Shown here: piece after piece, positions 1-11,450 of the stretch
Layout: each line of letters starts with the position of its first letter
Numbering within the stretch: position 1 is the stretch's first letter
Origin: Chinchilla lanigera
Taxonomy: Eukaryota; Chordata; Mammalia; Rodentia; Chinchillidae
Assembly (NCBI RefSeq): GCF_000276665.1
Contig: NW_004955472.1
Span: forward strand, 9,993,628 to 10,057,627
DNA length: 64,000 nucleotides
Direction: 5' to 3'
The notes under the pieces: generated by a model
What the model was told of the DNA's origin: nothing
Databases searched by the model: none
Seen by the model: only the letters and a program-made list of their open reading frames with translations
Program-made: the position numbers and the translations under genes

Positions 1-460
1 GTTGCTAGTCACATTAAGGAAGGAAAGGTTAGGGGCTGGGGATTTAGCTCAGCGACAAAAGCACCTGCCTGGCAAGCGCAAGGTCATGAGTTCGGTTCCT
101 GGTACCGGAGAAAAACCACAAAAAAAAAAAAAAAAAAAAAAGGAAGGAAAGGTTTATTTAGCTCACAGCTTGTGATGGTTTCAGTCCATAATCAGCTGGC
201 TACAAGGCAGGGTGGCATATGGCAGAGGGCAACAGTTCATGGCTGTGAAAAATAGCAAAAGCAGCAAGAGCAAAAGGGCAGAGCAGAGGCAAGCAGACTC
301 TTTCCCTTCCTTACATGGTATGCAAACTACCCACCCCAGGGTGGGTATAGCCCTCACACTCCTAATCCCAACATTGGACCATGAATCAACCACAAACTCA
401 AGCATCCTGCCCCATGACTACATGAGGCTTTGGGGGAACATGCACACACAAACCATAACA
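1..460 (-). mobile_element. MaLR-type (ERVL-MaLR) solo LTR, split by an ID SINE
   Basis: Read on the minus strand, the segment starts with TGTTATGGTTTGTGTGTGC (end at 460) and runs through a typical MaLR LTR body to a GAGCTAAATAAACC polyadenylation-signal region near 150-165. The end of the LTR lies beyond the left edge of the window. A young ID element interrupts it at 31-139. Overlapping ORFs at 181-405 (-) and 212-466 (+) are chance reading frames in LTR sequence. The family call is by eye; the exact subfamily is unknown. Confidence 0.7.
31..139 (+). mobile_element. ID-type SINE (young, perfect TSD)
   Basis: tRNA-like head with A-box-like TTTAGCTCAG and B-box-like GAGTTCGGTTC, ending GGTACCGGAG followed by a long A-tail. 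A 15-bp target-site duplication AAGGAAGGAAAGGTT lies at 16-30 and again at 140-154, directly flanking the element. The insertion falls within the LTR polyadenylation region. Long A-tail and exact TSD indicate recent L1-driven retroposition. Confidence 0.93.
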
Positions 461-714
461 AGCTGACAGCATAAACCTAAATGGCTTACCCATGTGACTA
501 ACTCATGTGATGAACCAAAATGATCAGCAAATATGGCAAAAAGGTGGGCTGGATAAAACAGTCTTAGTGAAAAAGGAACTTATGAAGGATACTGAAAGAT
601 AAAAGCCCATCTAGGGAAAAAGCATAGAGAAGACTCTGACTACCCTTGTAAGGGTATCAGTCTAAAAGTTTACAGTTAATGAAACCCCTGCTGCAGGTAT
701 CAGTTTAACCCACT
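461..714. other. Unassigned AT-rich sequence
   Basis: No ORF, RNA gene or repeat recognised. It lies between two reverse-oriented LTR-like segments and could be decayed provirus interior, but nothing in it shows this. Confidence 0.4.
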
Positions 715-1088
715 CAGCAATATGGCACTTGGACACCAAAGAAAGACAAAGAGAATATTTTGCAGTTGAGGAGCTCTGGGATGACCCAGTGTTCTCTGTG
801 GAACAAAGACCTCATCTCCACATGCTCATGGCTTTTATTGGTATCAGTCAGGGCGGTGAGTGGGGGCTGAGGCAGACAGCATAGGAATAGAAACTTTGTA
901 GCCGTACCAGGCACAGAGGTCTCCAATTAGCAATGCCCAGATAGTTTTGATGTGTGCAAGGCTGGCACCTTCACTACCAGGAAGGTGTAAATCTTTCTGA
1001 GTGCCAGGTCTCGGCTGAGCTGTTACCTCATGTCTTAGCCTTGAAATCTCATGGGCTCCTGCTTGAGCCTCCATTTCAAGCATCAACA
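715..1088 (-). mobile_element. Probable ERV LTR (solo or fragment)
   Basis: On the minus strand the segment starts TGTTGATGCTTGAAATGG near 1088. A pyrimidine-rich stretch leads to CCAATAAAAGCC (AATAAA signal near 835-845) and then a short U5-like tail. An apparent GGGGAGAA purine run lies just outside the 5' edge on that strand. This is the layout of a retroviral LTR. No TSD was found, the 3' edge is uncertain and the family is not recognised. Confidence 0.4.
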
Positions 1089-2221
1089 CGGAGGCTATTC
1101 TCCCCTGCTTGTTGCCACTTTGTTATTAATGAGATCACCTAGGCCAGACTCAATAGCGTTCTTTCAGTCAATGAGGAGAACATCTGTTCCAATATAGCCA
1201 GCTCTACCTAGCTTAGGAAATAAGGTTGAAAGAGAGATCAGGGACAGATCACAGCAAGGGCTTCCTTTCTCAGGAGAAAGCAGCATGGCAGTCACCCACA
1301 TATCTGAGGAGAAGTAGAGGCAAACTAGAATAGGCAGCTACTCCAGCAGGAGACCAAGGTACCACCAGCTGTATTTCCCAAAAGAGTCACAAAATTGGGC
1401 AAAATATTTTAGGAAACATAAATATGAAGGGAAAGGTGGATACTAAACTCTAGGCTGCACATATGGGATGTGAAAATTCTGTTCCGTCCCTGGGTTCATA
1501 ATAGGATCTCTGGTTACACTTTATTGACTCTCATCCACAATGAGTGACTGAAAATGGGAAAGAGAGAAAAGAGAAGAGAGATTAACTTGAGGTAGACCTA
1601 GGGGCCTCTTAGGAGCTGGGAAAAACACTGAGGCCATGTACTTTCCTCCCCTTCTTCTGCATGATGGGACACACCAGGAATCCCATGAGGAAGTTTCCTA
1701 AGTTCTCTGACTCCCATTGCTTCTTACCACCCTCTAGGTCCCTTCCTCTCCCCAATAATCAAAAAGGATTTGAGCCCTCCAATGAATGAAAACCTATCCA
1801 GAGAGAGACAGGGCAGGAAAAGGACTGGAGTTTTTTAGGAGACAGAGAGAAAGAAAACAAAAAACCTTCCGGGACATAGATTTTAGAGAGAGAAACAGAA
1901 ACAGTGTCTAAAAGGGCCTTATGTCTTGGCTGGCTCTGCCAATTATGTTACTATCTTCTGGGCCCCTGAGGTATCCTTCCAGAGGTGGTCTCTAGGTTCT
2001 TCTTCTCTTGAGCAAGCAGTTGGATAAAACAAGCACAAAAGGTAGTGAGGTTTCACATTTACAAAGGGTAGGAAAAGAAACATGCTTTGCAGAATGAGTT
2101 TTGGCCAACGAAAAGTAGAAAAGGAAGCACACTCTTCAATGGAAAAGTGGGATACTGTGAAAGAGAGAACACAGTAGCCTAAAATACAGTATTTCATATG
2201 ATGAGTGTGGTGGACGACAAC
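1089..2221. other. Unassigned sequence, purine-rich patches
   Basis: No coding region is supported; the 84-residue frame at 1943-2197 (-) has no recognisable motif. Purine-rich runs such as 1555-1590 and 1795-1905 stand out. The stretch lies between two LTR-like segments and could be decayed endogenous retroviral interior, but I could not match it to any retroviral domain. Confidence 0.4.
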
Positions 2222-3057
2222 TGTTGGTCAATTTATAACACCCAGCTGAACTGAACCAACATGGTGCTGGGTGTGAGAGGCCCACCTGAGGATGGTGGCC
2301 AGCAGCATAAGAACTGGAGAAGAAGAGAAGCTGTTGGGAACTGTAATTTTTCCTGGAGCTGTTGATTTTTAGGAGGACCTTGTCATACTGGCTTTTCTGA
2401 TGAACTCAGCTGCTCTTATTGTCCAAGGAGTTGGGGATATTAGTGTCACTTGGAATGGCTGTGATTCACTTTGGGGGAGCTCTGGTCCTCACTATGAGCA
2501 TCATTTTCTGGCTCTGCAGGGAAGGATGGTGCACTGTTCATTCTCTTGGAAAAGCTTGTTGCACTGACCGTCCTGATATAGATTCAGCTATTCTCATCAT
2601 CAGAGGAGTTTGGGACCTTGCTGTTGCTGAGGATGGCTGTAGTACATTTGAGGAAGTTCTGGTCTTTACTTTGAGTGTCACTTCATGGCTCCAGTGCAGA
2701 TCCCCCAGCCTGCTGAGACAGATCATTCATCCCGCTAGCACACACTTTCTAGCTTCCACCACTGACCCTTGGGCCTTTCTAGCACAGATCCTTGAAAAAG
2801 TCCTGCATGAGACATTACTGTGGGCTCCTGGCCTCCTGTTGGACTTGTAAGGAGCATTGTTATGGGCTCTAGGTCTTCAGCTGGAATCCTGCAGAGCATT
2901 TCCATGGGATCCAGGCCCTCAGCTGGATTCTGTCAGTCTTTTGTTTGTGGACAGATTTCCTGTATTCACACCCTGTATATGACTCTTTGGGTGACTATAA
3001 TAAATTAATATCATATGTGTCCTGTATTGTTCCCCTTGTAACCCCTGACTACAACAC
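2222..3057 (+). mobile_element. Long LTR-like element with internal duplications
   Basis: The left end TGTTGGTCAATTTATAACACCC resembles the start of MaLR/ERVL-type LTRs in rodents. The right end has an AATAAATT signal near 2998-3005 and finishes CCCCTGACTACAACA. The interior is expanded: about 95 bp at 2428-2519 recurs diverged at 2605-2700, and a roughly 40-bp unit (TGGGCTC..GG.CTTCAGCTGGA..) is repeated about three times at 2819-2935. A 143-residue open frame at 2419-2850 spans the duplication but has no known domain and is probably fortuitous. Confidence 0.5.
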
Positions 3058-4044
3058 TGAGTTTAACTTGTTAATATAAGGGAAAATGTCTGGAAGACAG
3101 TTTGAAAGATGGGTCAGGGGACATGTGTCAACCAGAAATTATCCAGTTAGGAAGAACAGAACAAAGGAAGAACAATTTTGGGAAAGTCCTACATTCAGAA
3201 GAGATGATAGAGAAGGAAAAAACTGAAGTGAGTTTCAAGAGTGCACATACCAACAAATCAGCTAAATTGAAAAAGAAAGGGTGAAATGGATATAGCAGAT
3301 GATCGGAGAGCCTGATGTACTCATATACATGGAAAATGCTTTAAAATTAATGTGCTAACACTATATCTCCAGGTCACCTGAAGCAAGGGTCAAGCAGCTT
3401 GTCTTCATACATCTAGAAAAAATGCAAACTCATCTCTCTCATTCACTTGCAATTCTCTATTGACCTTTAATAAAAGAAATTTCTATAATTAGTCGTCCCA
3501 CTTTCCTTGCCTCATACAAGTGCAGTTCACAACGTAACACAGGGAGAGAGATGGGCAGGAGCCCAAAGTGATATGACAAACAGTGATGAGCACAGCTCAC
3601 GTCCACCACATGGACGCTGTAAAATGCCGCTGAATAAACCTCTGTGAACCATTTCCAGGCTCTAGAATGAACAGGTATGCATTCTTCAACAGGTCCTTGG
3701 AATTTAAAAGAACTGCAATCAAGATGGCCATTGCTGTATGGTATTTTCTACTTTGGAATTTTTATTTAAAATGTGCATTTTCATCAGGTAAGTAAACAGA
3801 CATCAGTTGATAAATGACACAATCAAATCTTTTCACTAAATATTTTTCTTAACAGCATAATAGATAATACATATCAGTTTCAGAGGCTATGGTTAATGAA
3901 TACTAAGTTGCTAATAGTAAAGCATGAGTTTCCTTGCTTGGGATTTTCAATCGGGTGTGATAAATAACTGTACTGATGCTTCCTTTACTCTTTGCATTTA
4001 GATACAAAATCATTCTCTGTTTGATAAATGGAGCCCACTTTTAC
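3058..4044. other. Unassigned intergenic sequence
   Basis: No repeat, exon or RNA gene recognised. The 60-residue frame at 3102-3284 is lysine-rich and of low complexity, without a recognisable domain. Confidence 0.5.
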
Positions 4045-4210
4045 TATACAAACTGTAAATGGAACTGTAAATAGCTAACATTAACAGCTTATTATTTGGC
4101 AGAATGTCTTAGAAAAGTTCTACGTGCATTAAGTCATTTAAATCATATTAATTTTGTAGGTATCAATTACTATCTGGAAGAGTCTCAGAGATCATCAAAT
4201 CCCTGACTGC
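4045..4210 (+). repeat. MIR SINE, old
   Basis: The central core pattern is visible: (T)CTACGTGCATTAAGTCATTTAAATC, a tract equivalent to the MIR 'GGTA..ATTA..ATC' segment, then AGAGTCTCAGAGATCATCAAATCCC. It is diverged, as expected for an ancient mammalian-wide repeat. Confidence 0.65.
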
Positions 4211-5244
4211 CACGATTTTTTTCTATGCTACAGCGACTCTGTTAAGTGGATTCAGCCCTGAGACTTTGCAATCAAAACCATGGCATTTGCTCACTGGCTT
4301 CTGCTAAGCAGTACAAATGTTGTACTGCTTGTGTATGGACCAGTTCGAGCCCACACAGCACACAGGGATCAACCAGATCACCTTAGGTTATCATGTTCCT
4401 TCCTGAGCTGGGCGTCATATGTGCACCTCTTAGGGTTGTGGAAAGACACCTACAAGTAATGAAGTGAGTGAAGTAAATGTGCATAATTCCATGTTGCTCT
4501 TGTTTTAAATTAACTATGTTACTGAGTGCTGACAAGTTTAGGAATCTCTACAATAGAAGTTATTCTGAGAGATAAAGTTGAGATTAACAAATATACCTAA
4601 TGCTGGTGGTAGGTGGAGTTTTACAACTACTATCTTAGCATCCATTATGACTGTAAAACAGTTTAAAAGACATTGTGTTTTTAACTAGTTCCCAACATGA
4701 CCCTCTGTGGTGTTTTTGTTTCTAAGATTAGAGAATGAGCTTTGTTGCTTTTACTGTCCAGTCAGCCAGTACAGGCCCCACAGAGGCCGGCTTCCTTAGC
4801 GTCTGGATGTGTACACATGAAAGCTCAGCTGACAGCATCAGATTTTGGGAAAATATCACTGATCCTAAAATAAAATACAGGTGATTTCTGCCCCTATCTG
4901 GTCTCTTGTATCTGTGGTCTATCATTTCCCAGGTGCCAGTTACTGAAAAAAGAAATATAAATAATATTTAAATGATGTCTTTTCAGACTTTATTAATTCA
5001 CTGTGGCAAGTAAAATTGCATGGTTAAAAGACCAGTTTCTATTTATACAGAACTTTGCCTTTCAACCATATTAGCGGTACAAAAACAAAAATAAATGGCC
5101 TATGCATAATAAATGCAGTTTTGGTCCTTTTAGATACTAAACTGTCAGGGAAATTCAATTTGCTCCATAAATTATGACACAATATATAATGCTTATAATT
5201 TTTGGTTTTCTTTAAAGATTAAAAGAAGAGAAACTGGTTCTGAA
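4211..5244. other. Unassigned sequence with one perfect hairpin
   Basis: No gene recognised. A perfect inverted repeat AAGCAGTACAA / TTGTACTGCTT with a 3-nt loop lies at 4306-4330. The 65-residue frame at 4728-4925 (-) has no domain. Confidence 0.5.
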
Positions 5245-5460
5245 ATATTGGGTGCCACACCAGGTTTATTTGCGTATAATACCTCATTTAATGTTCACAT
5301 AAAGCTGAGAAGGTTGTCATTATAATTCATTTTATAATTGAGAAAAGTGAGCTCGGGAAAAGGGAAATAACTTTCCTAAAACCATAAAGTTGGTAGATGG
5401 CATATATACAATAGGAACTAAAATTTCTAGCTTCCTTACTATTCTTTGTGCAGTAAATAA
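5245..5460 (+). repeat. MIR SINE, nearly full core
   Basis: The sequence follows the MIR order: a CCTCATTTAATGTTCACAT segment, a TTCATTTTATAATTGAGAAAAG segment, a TAACTTTCCTAAAACCATAAAG segment, then a degenerate tail. The minus-strand frames at 5327-5596 and 5332-5580 are shadows of it. Confidence 0.75.
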
Positions 5461-8400
5461 TCCTCTCTGTTTCCTCTGTCCTATTTGTATATGCAAAGGA
5501 AGGATAGAGGAAAGAGTTACTGAGAAAGAGAAGAGAGAGACAAACATGAAAGATCTGCAACCTTGAATAAATATATTCATTTTCCATTTTCTGCACTATT
5601 TAAGTACAAACTAATCTCACTGGTGTCATGGGCAAAATTTAGTTTGGATGATTACAAAAATGGTTCTGTGGGGACTTAGTGGGACAGCTGCTTTAATTCA
5701 AAACTGTTTTCTACTATTTCTATTTGGTGGCAGATATTAGAAAAGTTAAGTATACAGCAGTCACTGACTTCAAATTAAGTGGTAATGAATGCAGATTTCC
5801 ATGAAGATTCCACGAGTTAGTAATTACAGTTTTATTGCAATTCGAAATGGTGAAATAAAGTCAGTCTCCACTGCCCCATACATGTAATTGATGAGTTAAT
5901 TTGTCTTCAGCACTCTCGCTGTTCTAATATTTCTTCATCGATGCCATGAAAATTAATAGGATGCAAAATGTATAAAATTATATCCACTAAAAAAAACCAC
6001 CGTACAGTACCAGGGAGGCATATTTATTTCATCTGTGGATGGTACGGGGTCACCATCTTTTTTTTCCCCTTTCCCAGTGACATTTTCAGATTTGACATTC
6101 TGTGACATTTTCAGTTTAATATTGCTAATACCCTGGCTGCAGAATTAAAAGTACACCCCAAGGAAGGGTTGCATGCAGACACACCAGAAAAATGTAACTG
6201 TTTTTCCCTTCTAACAAATAAGTGTATGTAAACAATGCACACTGTAAGAAGCAGGGAATGATTCTCGTTATCCCACAACATTTACGGGTGTCAAAATAGT
6301 TTCACGGAGGGTGAGGATTCAGTAGAATCTTGATGTGCAGAGAACCGCTATGAGACCATGCGGGCATGTTACCCAGGGACCAAAAGATAAATGTCCAAAG
6401 CAGAGACAGAGCAAAAGGTGTTTGATATATCGCAGGTGACGCATCCTCACCTAGCTAAAGACATCTGAACAAAGGTCTCTGCGATTCTGATCCAGGAGCC
6501 ACAGGAGTCCCTGCACTATATATCCTTTACTGAGGTATTCGTAAACCATAGTGCTAATTGAATGTTGATGTTCACTGACATTTCTATAGGGCGATGTTTG
6601 GTGCATCTTTAAAATTTAGTTGATGAGCTCGATCTTATTGCCCCATAGCAACAGCTGTGAGGCCCTGCGGCGTTCCAAACGCAGCACTCGTTCCTTCCCA
6701 CTCAGCTGGCCGCGCCCTGCTGACTCCCTGCGCTCTGAGCAGCTCAAGCTTTCCCTGGGAGGAAACATCCTCACAGAATTCAGTCATCACTACTGAGTAA
6801 AAGAAATACTGGCAGTGTGTAAATTATGCTATTTGGTTGCATTTATTATTTTGAAAAGCAGATAATACCACAGTGAAGCTCTTCTTCTCACTTTCCACTA
6901 CCACTAAGATGTGATGTATTTGGAGAACTGGGTTGATCCCTAAACTCCAAATATGGACATATATATAAGTAATATTGGGACCTGAGATGAAGGTAAAGGA
7001 CCAAAAGTAAAATCAAACAGAAGAAACCTAGAATCTACCAAATCAAGTGAAAGATGAGACTTCAGAAGTTAGAGTTGATACCTAATCCACTTTGATGTTA
7101 GTTCTAGGCGTCCTGGTTTTGCCTGAGTGTTGTCCTTTAAGGTCCTGAGATTATACCGTACTACATTCCCAGTGGTCTCTCACACAAAGTCAAAATACGC
7201 CAAATACGAAGTACTATTTCAAAGAACTTGGAGAGACAAACAATACCACGAAGACTATGGTCCACGGACCCACTGTGTGATCCATTCTGCGGAAGTTTCA
7301 GATCATGAAAGTGATGTAAACAAACCAATGGCCTCTCGTCTGTTCAACGTTGTGCCCTATTGGCTGTAACGTTGCAACCAGAGATTCATCCAGGAAGGCT
7401 GTGAGGGTGCGGTGAGAATGCATAACTGTTTGCCGCTGCCGCGGAGCTTGCAATGAACATCACTAACGTTGCTTTTAATGAGGATCAGGCATGTGGCTGT
7501 CTGTTGTTTTCCTTAAATTAATACTTTTTGATTGTTTCTTATTTTTTCTAATAACTAAGTTATGTATTTTGCAGAATACTGGTTTGAGTTGCCCCCATTT
7601 TCTTACTGCGACTTTACTAAGCACCCAAATATAAATGACAGCTGATTTGCTTTACCTTCAACATTGTTTTTTACTTTTCTCACTTTTTATGTGTGGTTAA
7701 TATAATCTAACAGCATACATACTTCCATCTATTTTCATTATTTGCCCATTGTTTTTCTTTCATGACTATTTAAGATGTGCTCAACATTAGCCGTATAGAA
7801 AACATGTTCCCTAAATATAGAATTTTTAGAAGAAAATGATTTTGGAGTTTTCCTTTTCCTAAGTGCTCTAGCATCAGAGCTCCGAGGACCATGGAAGGCT
7901 GCAGTATTCTTCTCCTCCCTCCTCACACCTCAGCACAGCAATGATTACTAAGACTGACCCTGACTCAGATGGCTGTGTATCAACACAGTGTGCTGGTAGG
8001 TTAACAGGAAGAGAGGACATATTTATTTAAATGTAAGCACAACGTGGTCATAGTGGATATTAGAATTAAAAGTTACATAGTCCATAGAAGGATAGCCTGT
8101 CGAATTAGTAAGTAGTGACATTTTTTATAAAAATGATGTGCTTTAAAAAATATGTGCAGAGAAAAGTTACAAAACAGAAAATAACATTTGTGTGAAATGG
8201 ACTAGCTGGCTTGATATCTGGGTACATAAATATTGGAAAGGTAATTGACAGGAATAGTTACTGAGTACCTTGACCAGAGCAAAATACTGTACTTGGTCAT
8301 GGAACATAAGTACGTGCAGAAATGACATGTTTATTTTCTTTTCCAAAAGTAATTCAGTATACTGAAGACAACGATTTATTTGCAGCAAATATATAGAAAT

Positions 8401-8470
8401 GAATAGTACAATAAATTAAACAGGTGAAACACAGCTGTAGCTTTCAATAATACATATATTAATACATATA
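5461..8470. other. Unique sequence, possible noncoding regulatory DNA
   Basis: No exon or repeat is recognised across this 3-kb stretch. It is atypical for the window. 5815-5960 has several TAATTA/TTAATTTG homeodomain-like motifs. 6650-6770 and 7370-7460 have more CpG than their surroundings. 7320-7370 carries ACCAATGG and, inverted, CTATTGGCTG (CCAAT-box cores). These are hints only; conservation would have to be tested. Confidence 0.35.
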
Positions 8471-8641
8471 CAAATACATGTGCTGGTGCAAGCCTGTAAT
8501 CCCAGCACTCAGGAGGCTGAGGCAGGAGGATTGTTGCAAGTTCAAGGTCAGCCTGGGCTACAAAGTGAGTTCAAGGCCAGCCTGAACTCCACAGCAAGAC
8601 CCTGTCTCAAAAAGACAAAAAACAAACAAACAAACAAAAAA
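8471..8641 (+). mobile_element. B1 SINE (7SL-derived)
   Basis: Contains GCAAGCCTGTAATCCCAGCA, GGAGGCTGAGGCAGGAGGAT and the rodent B1 internal duplication (GTTCAAGGTCAGCCTGGGC followed by GTTCAAGGCCAGCCTGAAC), then GACCCTGTCTCAAAAA and an AAAC-rich tail. Its 5' end is slightly truncated. Confidence 0.93.
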
Positions 8642-8749
8642 AATTAATAAATGTTTTTAAATGTGATGTATACATAATAGGGCTATGTTTTAGGTGTTAG
8701 AAGAAACTAAGTTTACCTACTCCTTGGTATTTCTAGTACCGCTATATCA

Positions 8750-9060
8750 ACCCTTTTTCTTCCTCTCATTCTTTGTTTCTGGTCATGGTTGGGCATTCTG
8801 TATACTCACAGAGGCTCACTATTATGAGCCTTTTATAGTGAATAAAAGATGTATACAGTATGATTTTTCACCTCAAGAAACTTACAATCTGGAGTAAATT
8901 ACAGTGATTGCAGTGTGCAGCGACTCAGAAGGACAGCAACGGGGGTAAGGAGGGAATAATTCAGACAGAGGGGGTATGAAATCTCTGAGTAGTGAACAAG
9001 ATTATTATAGGAGGAAGATTAAAGAAATATCAGAGGCACAAAGAATTTCCAGTGTCTATA
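8750..9060 (+). repeat. Possible L2-like fragment
   Basis: CACCTCAAGAAACTTACAAT followed by TCTGGAG...AGTGATTGCAGTG resembles the 3' part of L2 LINEs. Heavily diverged; only the central 8865-8960 part is suggestive. The frame at 8694-8897 is not a supported gene. Confidence 0.35.
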
Positions 9061-9552
9061 GATTGGTAATGTAAGTAACTGCTTTGTAAGCTACCTCTAA
9101 ATCATTTCAGTGAAGATATCATATAAATTTTAAAAAATAACAAAATGTAAATAATGATCACCAAAGAAATTTGGCCCTGGTTTTAAGAAATGAGAATGTA
9201 GTATTAAGGCTTTCTTTATGAAACAGAAATTAACAAAGCAAGTGACAACAAAACATAATAAAAAGGGACTGGTAACAGTAAAACGTGAAAAGTAATTGGT
9301 AAAACCAAACCAGAAGACAAAATATGCTGGATAACAGAACAACTTCAGTAACTTAATATCATCTCTTCTTCAATGCTTTAAAAATAACTGTTTTCAAAAT
9401 ATAGTCTATCAGCAAAATTTTAATTAAAAATACATCCTAAGAAGGAGAAATATATACCAAAAAAATAAAATTACTGGATGTGAGTAGATAACTAAATCTT
9501 ATAGCTAAAAATAAGCCACTAAAAAGAAAAATCCTCACTTCATTAATCGGTT
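9061..9552. other. A-rich sequence, perhaps decayed LINE
   Basis: No gene recognised. The plus strand is strongly A-rich, like the L1 plus-strand sequence that follows from about 9680, so part of it may belong to the same old L1, but I see no diagnostic motif. Confidence 0.3.
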
Positions 9553-9567
9553 AAAGAAAAAATTATG

Positions 9568-9668
9568 CGGGCTGGGGATTTTGCTCAGCGGCGCAGTGTC
9601 CAACTGGCAAGCGCGACGTCGTGAGTTCGATTCCGGCCACCAGGAAAAAAAGAAAAAAAGAAAAATAC
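9568..9668 (+). mobile_element. ID-type SINE, diverged
   Basis: GGGCTGGGGATTTTGCTCAG head, ...GAGTTCGATTCC B-box and an (A)nG-interrupted tail. The flanks AAAAAATTATG (just 5') and AGAAATTATG (just 3') look like an imperfect target-site duplication. Sequence changes in the middle (GTGTCCAACTGGCAAGCGCG) mark it as older than the copies at 31 and 13414. Confidence 0.88.
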
Positions 9669-9679
9669 AAGAAGAAATT

Positions 9680-11450
9680 ATGAAAGTTAGAAAAACTGTA
9701 ATTGTTACATTTCAACAATTTATATATTAAAATTTATGAGACATATAAGCTGATTTTAGACATATTTTTGTCATTTTCAGAGCATAGTTCCCAAAAAAAG
9801 AAAAGGTGAAAAAGTTTTCTACATATTTATTTCAAAAAGTTAGAAAAGAGACAGTAAACAAAACCTAAGCATTGTAAAAGAAAGAAAACAATGAAAGAGT
9901 TTTTAATTAAATTAGAAGAAAACGTAAAACAAGATCAGTAAAGCCAAAAACTGATTTATTTGTTTGCTTGCTTGGAAAAATAAACTAACAAAAGTAAACC
10001 ATGGTAAAACTGATTTTAAAAAAAGAGGAAAGAAAAATTCCAGGCGTGAAAAAGGAGAGACATGGATTCCACGGATACTAAAAAGATCTAAACGAACAAT
10101 ATTATACTTTATTCAAAATCTTAAATGAAATAGATGACGTCTGAGCAAAGCACAACTTAATGAAACAGATATAAGATAAAACAAAGCAACTTAACAGTCA
10201 TACATTTTAAAAGTATGCAGTAATTCCTCTGTACACGAACACTTCTATTCACGATAAATTCTGATGGCAAACAACTATTCGGCAAAATTTTGCTTCTGTT
10301 AGCAAACTGCAGCAAGTGAGACCATGGCCACCTTTCCAGAATCATGGGATGAATTAAGTTTATGGACTGAGGTTACCAGTACTGAGTCTAAAATTAAGCA
10401 CCGCCTCCCAAAACAAAAGAAAGCCTTGTCTCAAATAGATTCCCCAACACATTCTACCAGAAATTTAAGAAGGAAATCAGCACAATCTTTCACGATCTGT
10501 CTCAGAAAATGGAAAAAAAGGAAAACTTGTCCAAGTTATTTTATGAAACCAGCATGATTTTGATATAGAAGCATAATTAGAAAGAAAAAATAATAAGTAA
10601 ATCTCCAGAACATAAATGGAATCACTTAAAAAATCCCATTAGAAATTTTAGTCAATAATATATAGCTAGGTTAACCTGTCAGGGAAAATTTGTGTTAATT
10701 TTGAACGTCCAAGGTGAATTAATTTTTCAAAAAATCAAAATAAGTCACTGCAAAAGTAGAACAAAGGGCAAATAGCATATGATCACCATAATAAATTAAA
10801 CATTAATTCTAATATTTTATAAAGTGCTTAGCAGCAAGTTCAGAAAGAAATTTAAGCAGTCTGGGTGAAAATAAAAAATAGTGTACCCAATTTGGAAACA
10901 CTATGACAGTTACTCAAAAAATAAAAATAGAGTTAACATGGGATGCAGCAGCCCCACTTGGGGTATACACCCAAAATAAATGAAGGCAGGGGCATGAATA
11001 AATATTTATACACTCGTGTTTATAGGAGCAGGATTCATTATAGCCAAAAGTTGGAAGCAACCCAAGCATCTATGAATAGATATGCAAAGCCCCGAATATA
11101 TGTATAATATAACGTTATTCAGCTCTAAAAATAAAGGATATTTTGACACGTGTTTAAATGTAAATGAACCTTGATAACATTATGCAAGGTGAAATAAATC
11201 AGATTCGAGAGACAAATGCTCCAGGATTCCATGTGTACGAAGCACCTAAAATAGACGAGTGCAGAGTGGTGGGAAGGAGGAGCGGCAGCCAGGGTCAAGG
11301 CGGGGCGGAATGAAGAGTGGGCGCTCAGTGGGAACAAAGTTTCAGTTTTATCAGACGAGAAAAGTGTCCTGGAGACGGATGGTGATGATCACTGCACAAT
11401 ATGCATTCACTTAACACTACGAAGCTGCAATTAAAATGTTTGAGAGTAAA
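9680..11450 (+). mobile_element. L1 LINE, old, internally deleted, reaching the 3' UTR
   Basis: Segments co-linear with L1 ORF2 are recognisable. 9900-10100 matches the region before the RT domain. 10400-10560 matches the early RT region. 10640-10800 matches the segment ending in GCATATGATCACC. 10900-11200 matches the C-terminal/3' portion, with GTATACACCCAAAATAAATG, CATTATAGCCAAAAGTTGG and AGGTGAAATAAATCAG. 11230-11450 resembles the 3' UTR. All frames are broken, so there is no functional protein; frames at 10324-10557 and 11125-11337 are remnants or shadows. Confidence 0.8.

Noticed and set aside
31..110. Functional tRNA gene
   Set aside because: The head is tRNA-derived but lacks a cloverleaf-compatible full tRNA and carries a SINE A-tail and target-site duplication.
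2419..2850. 143-codon frame as a gene
   Set aside because: It spans diverged internal duplications in an LTR-like element and has no domain.
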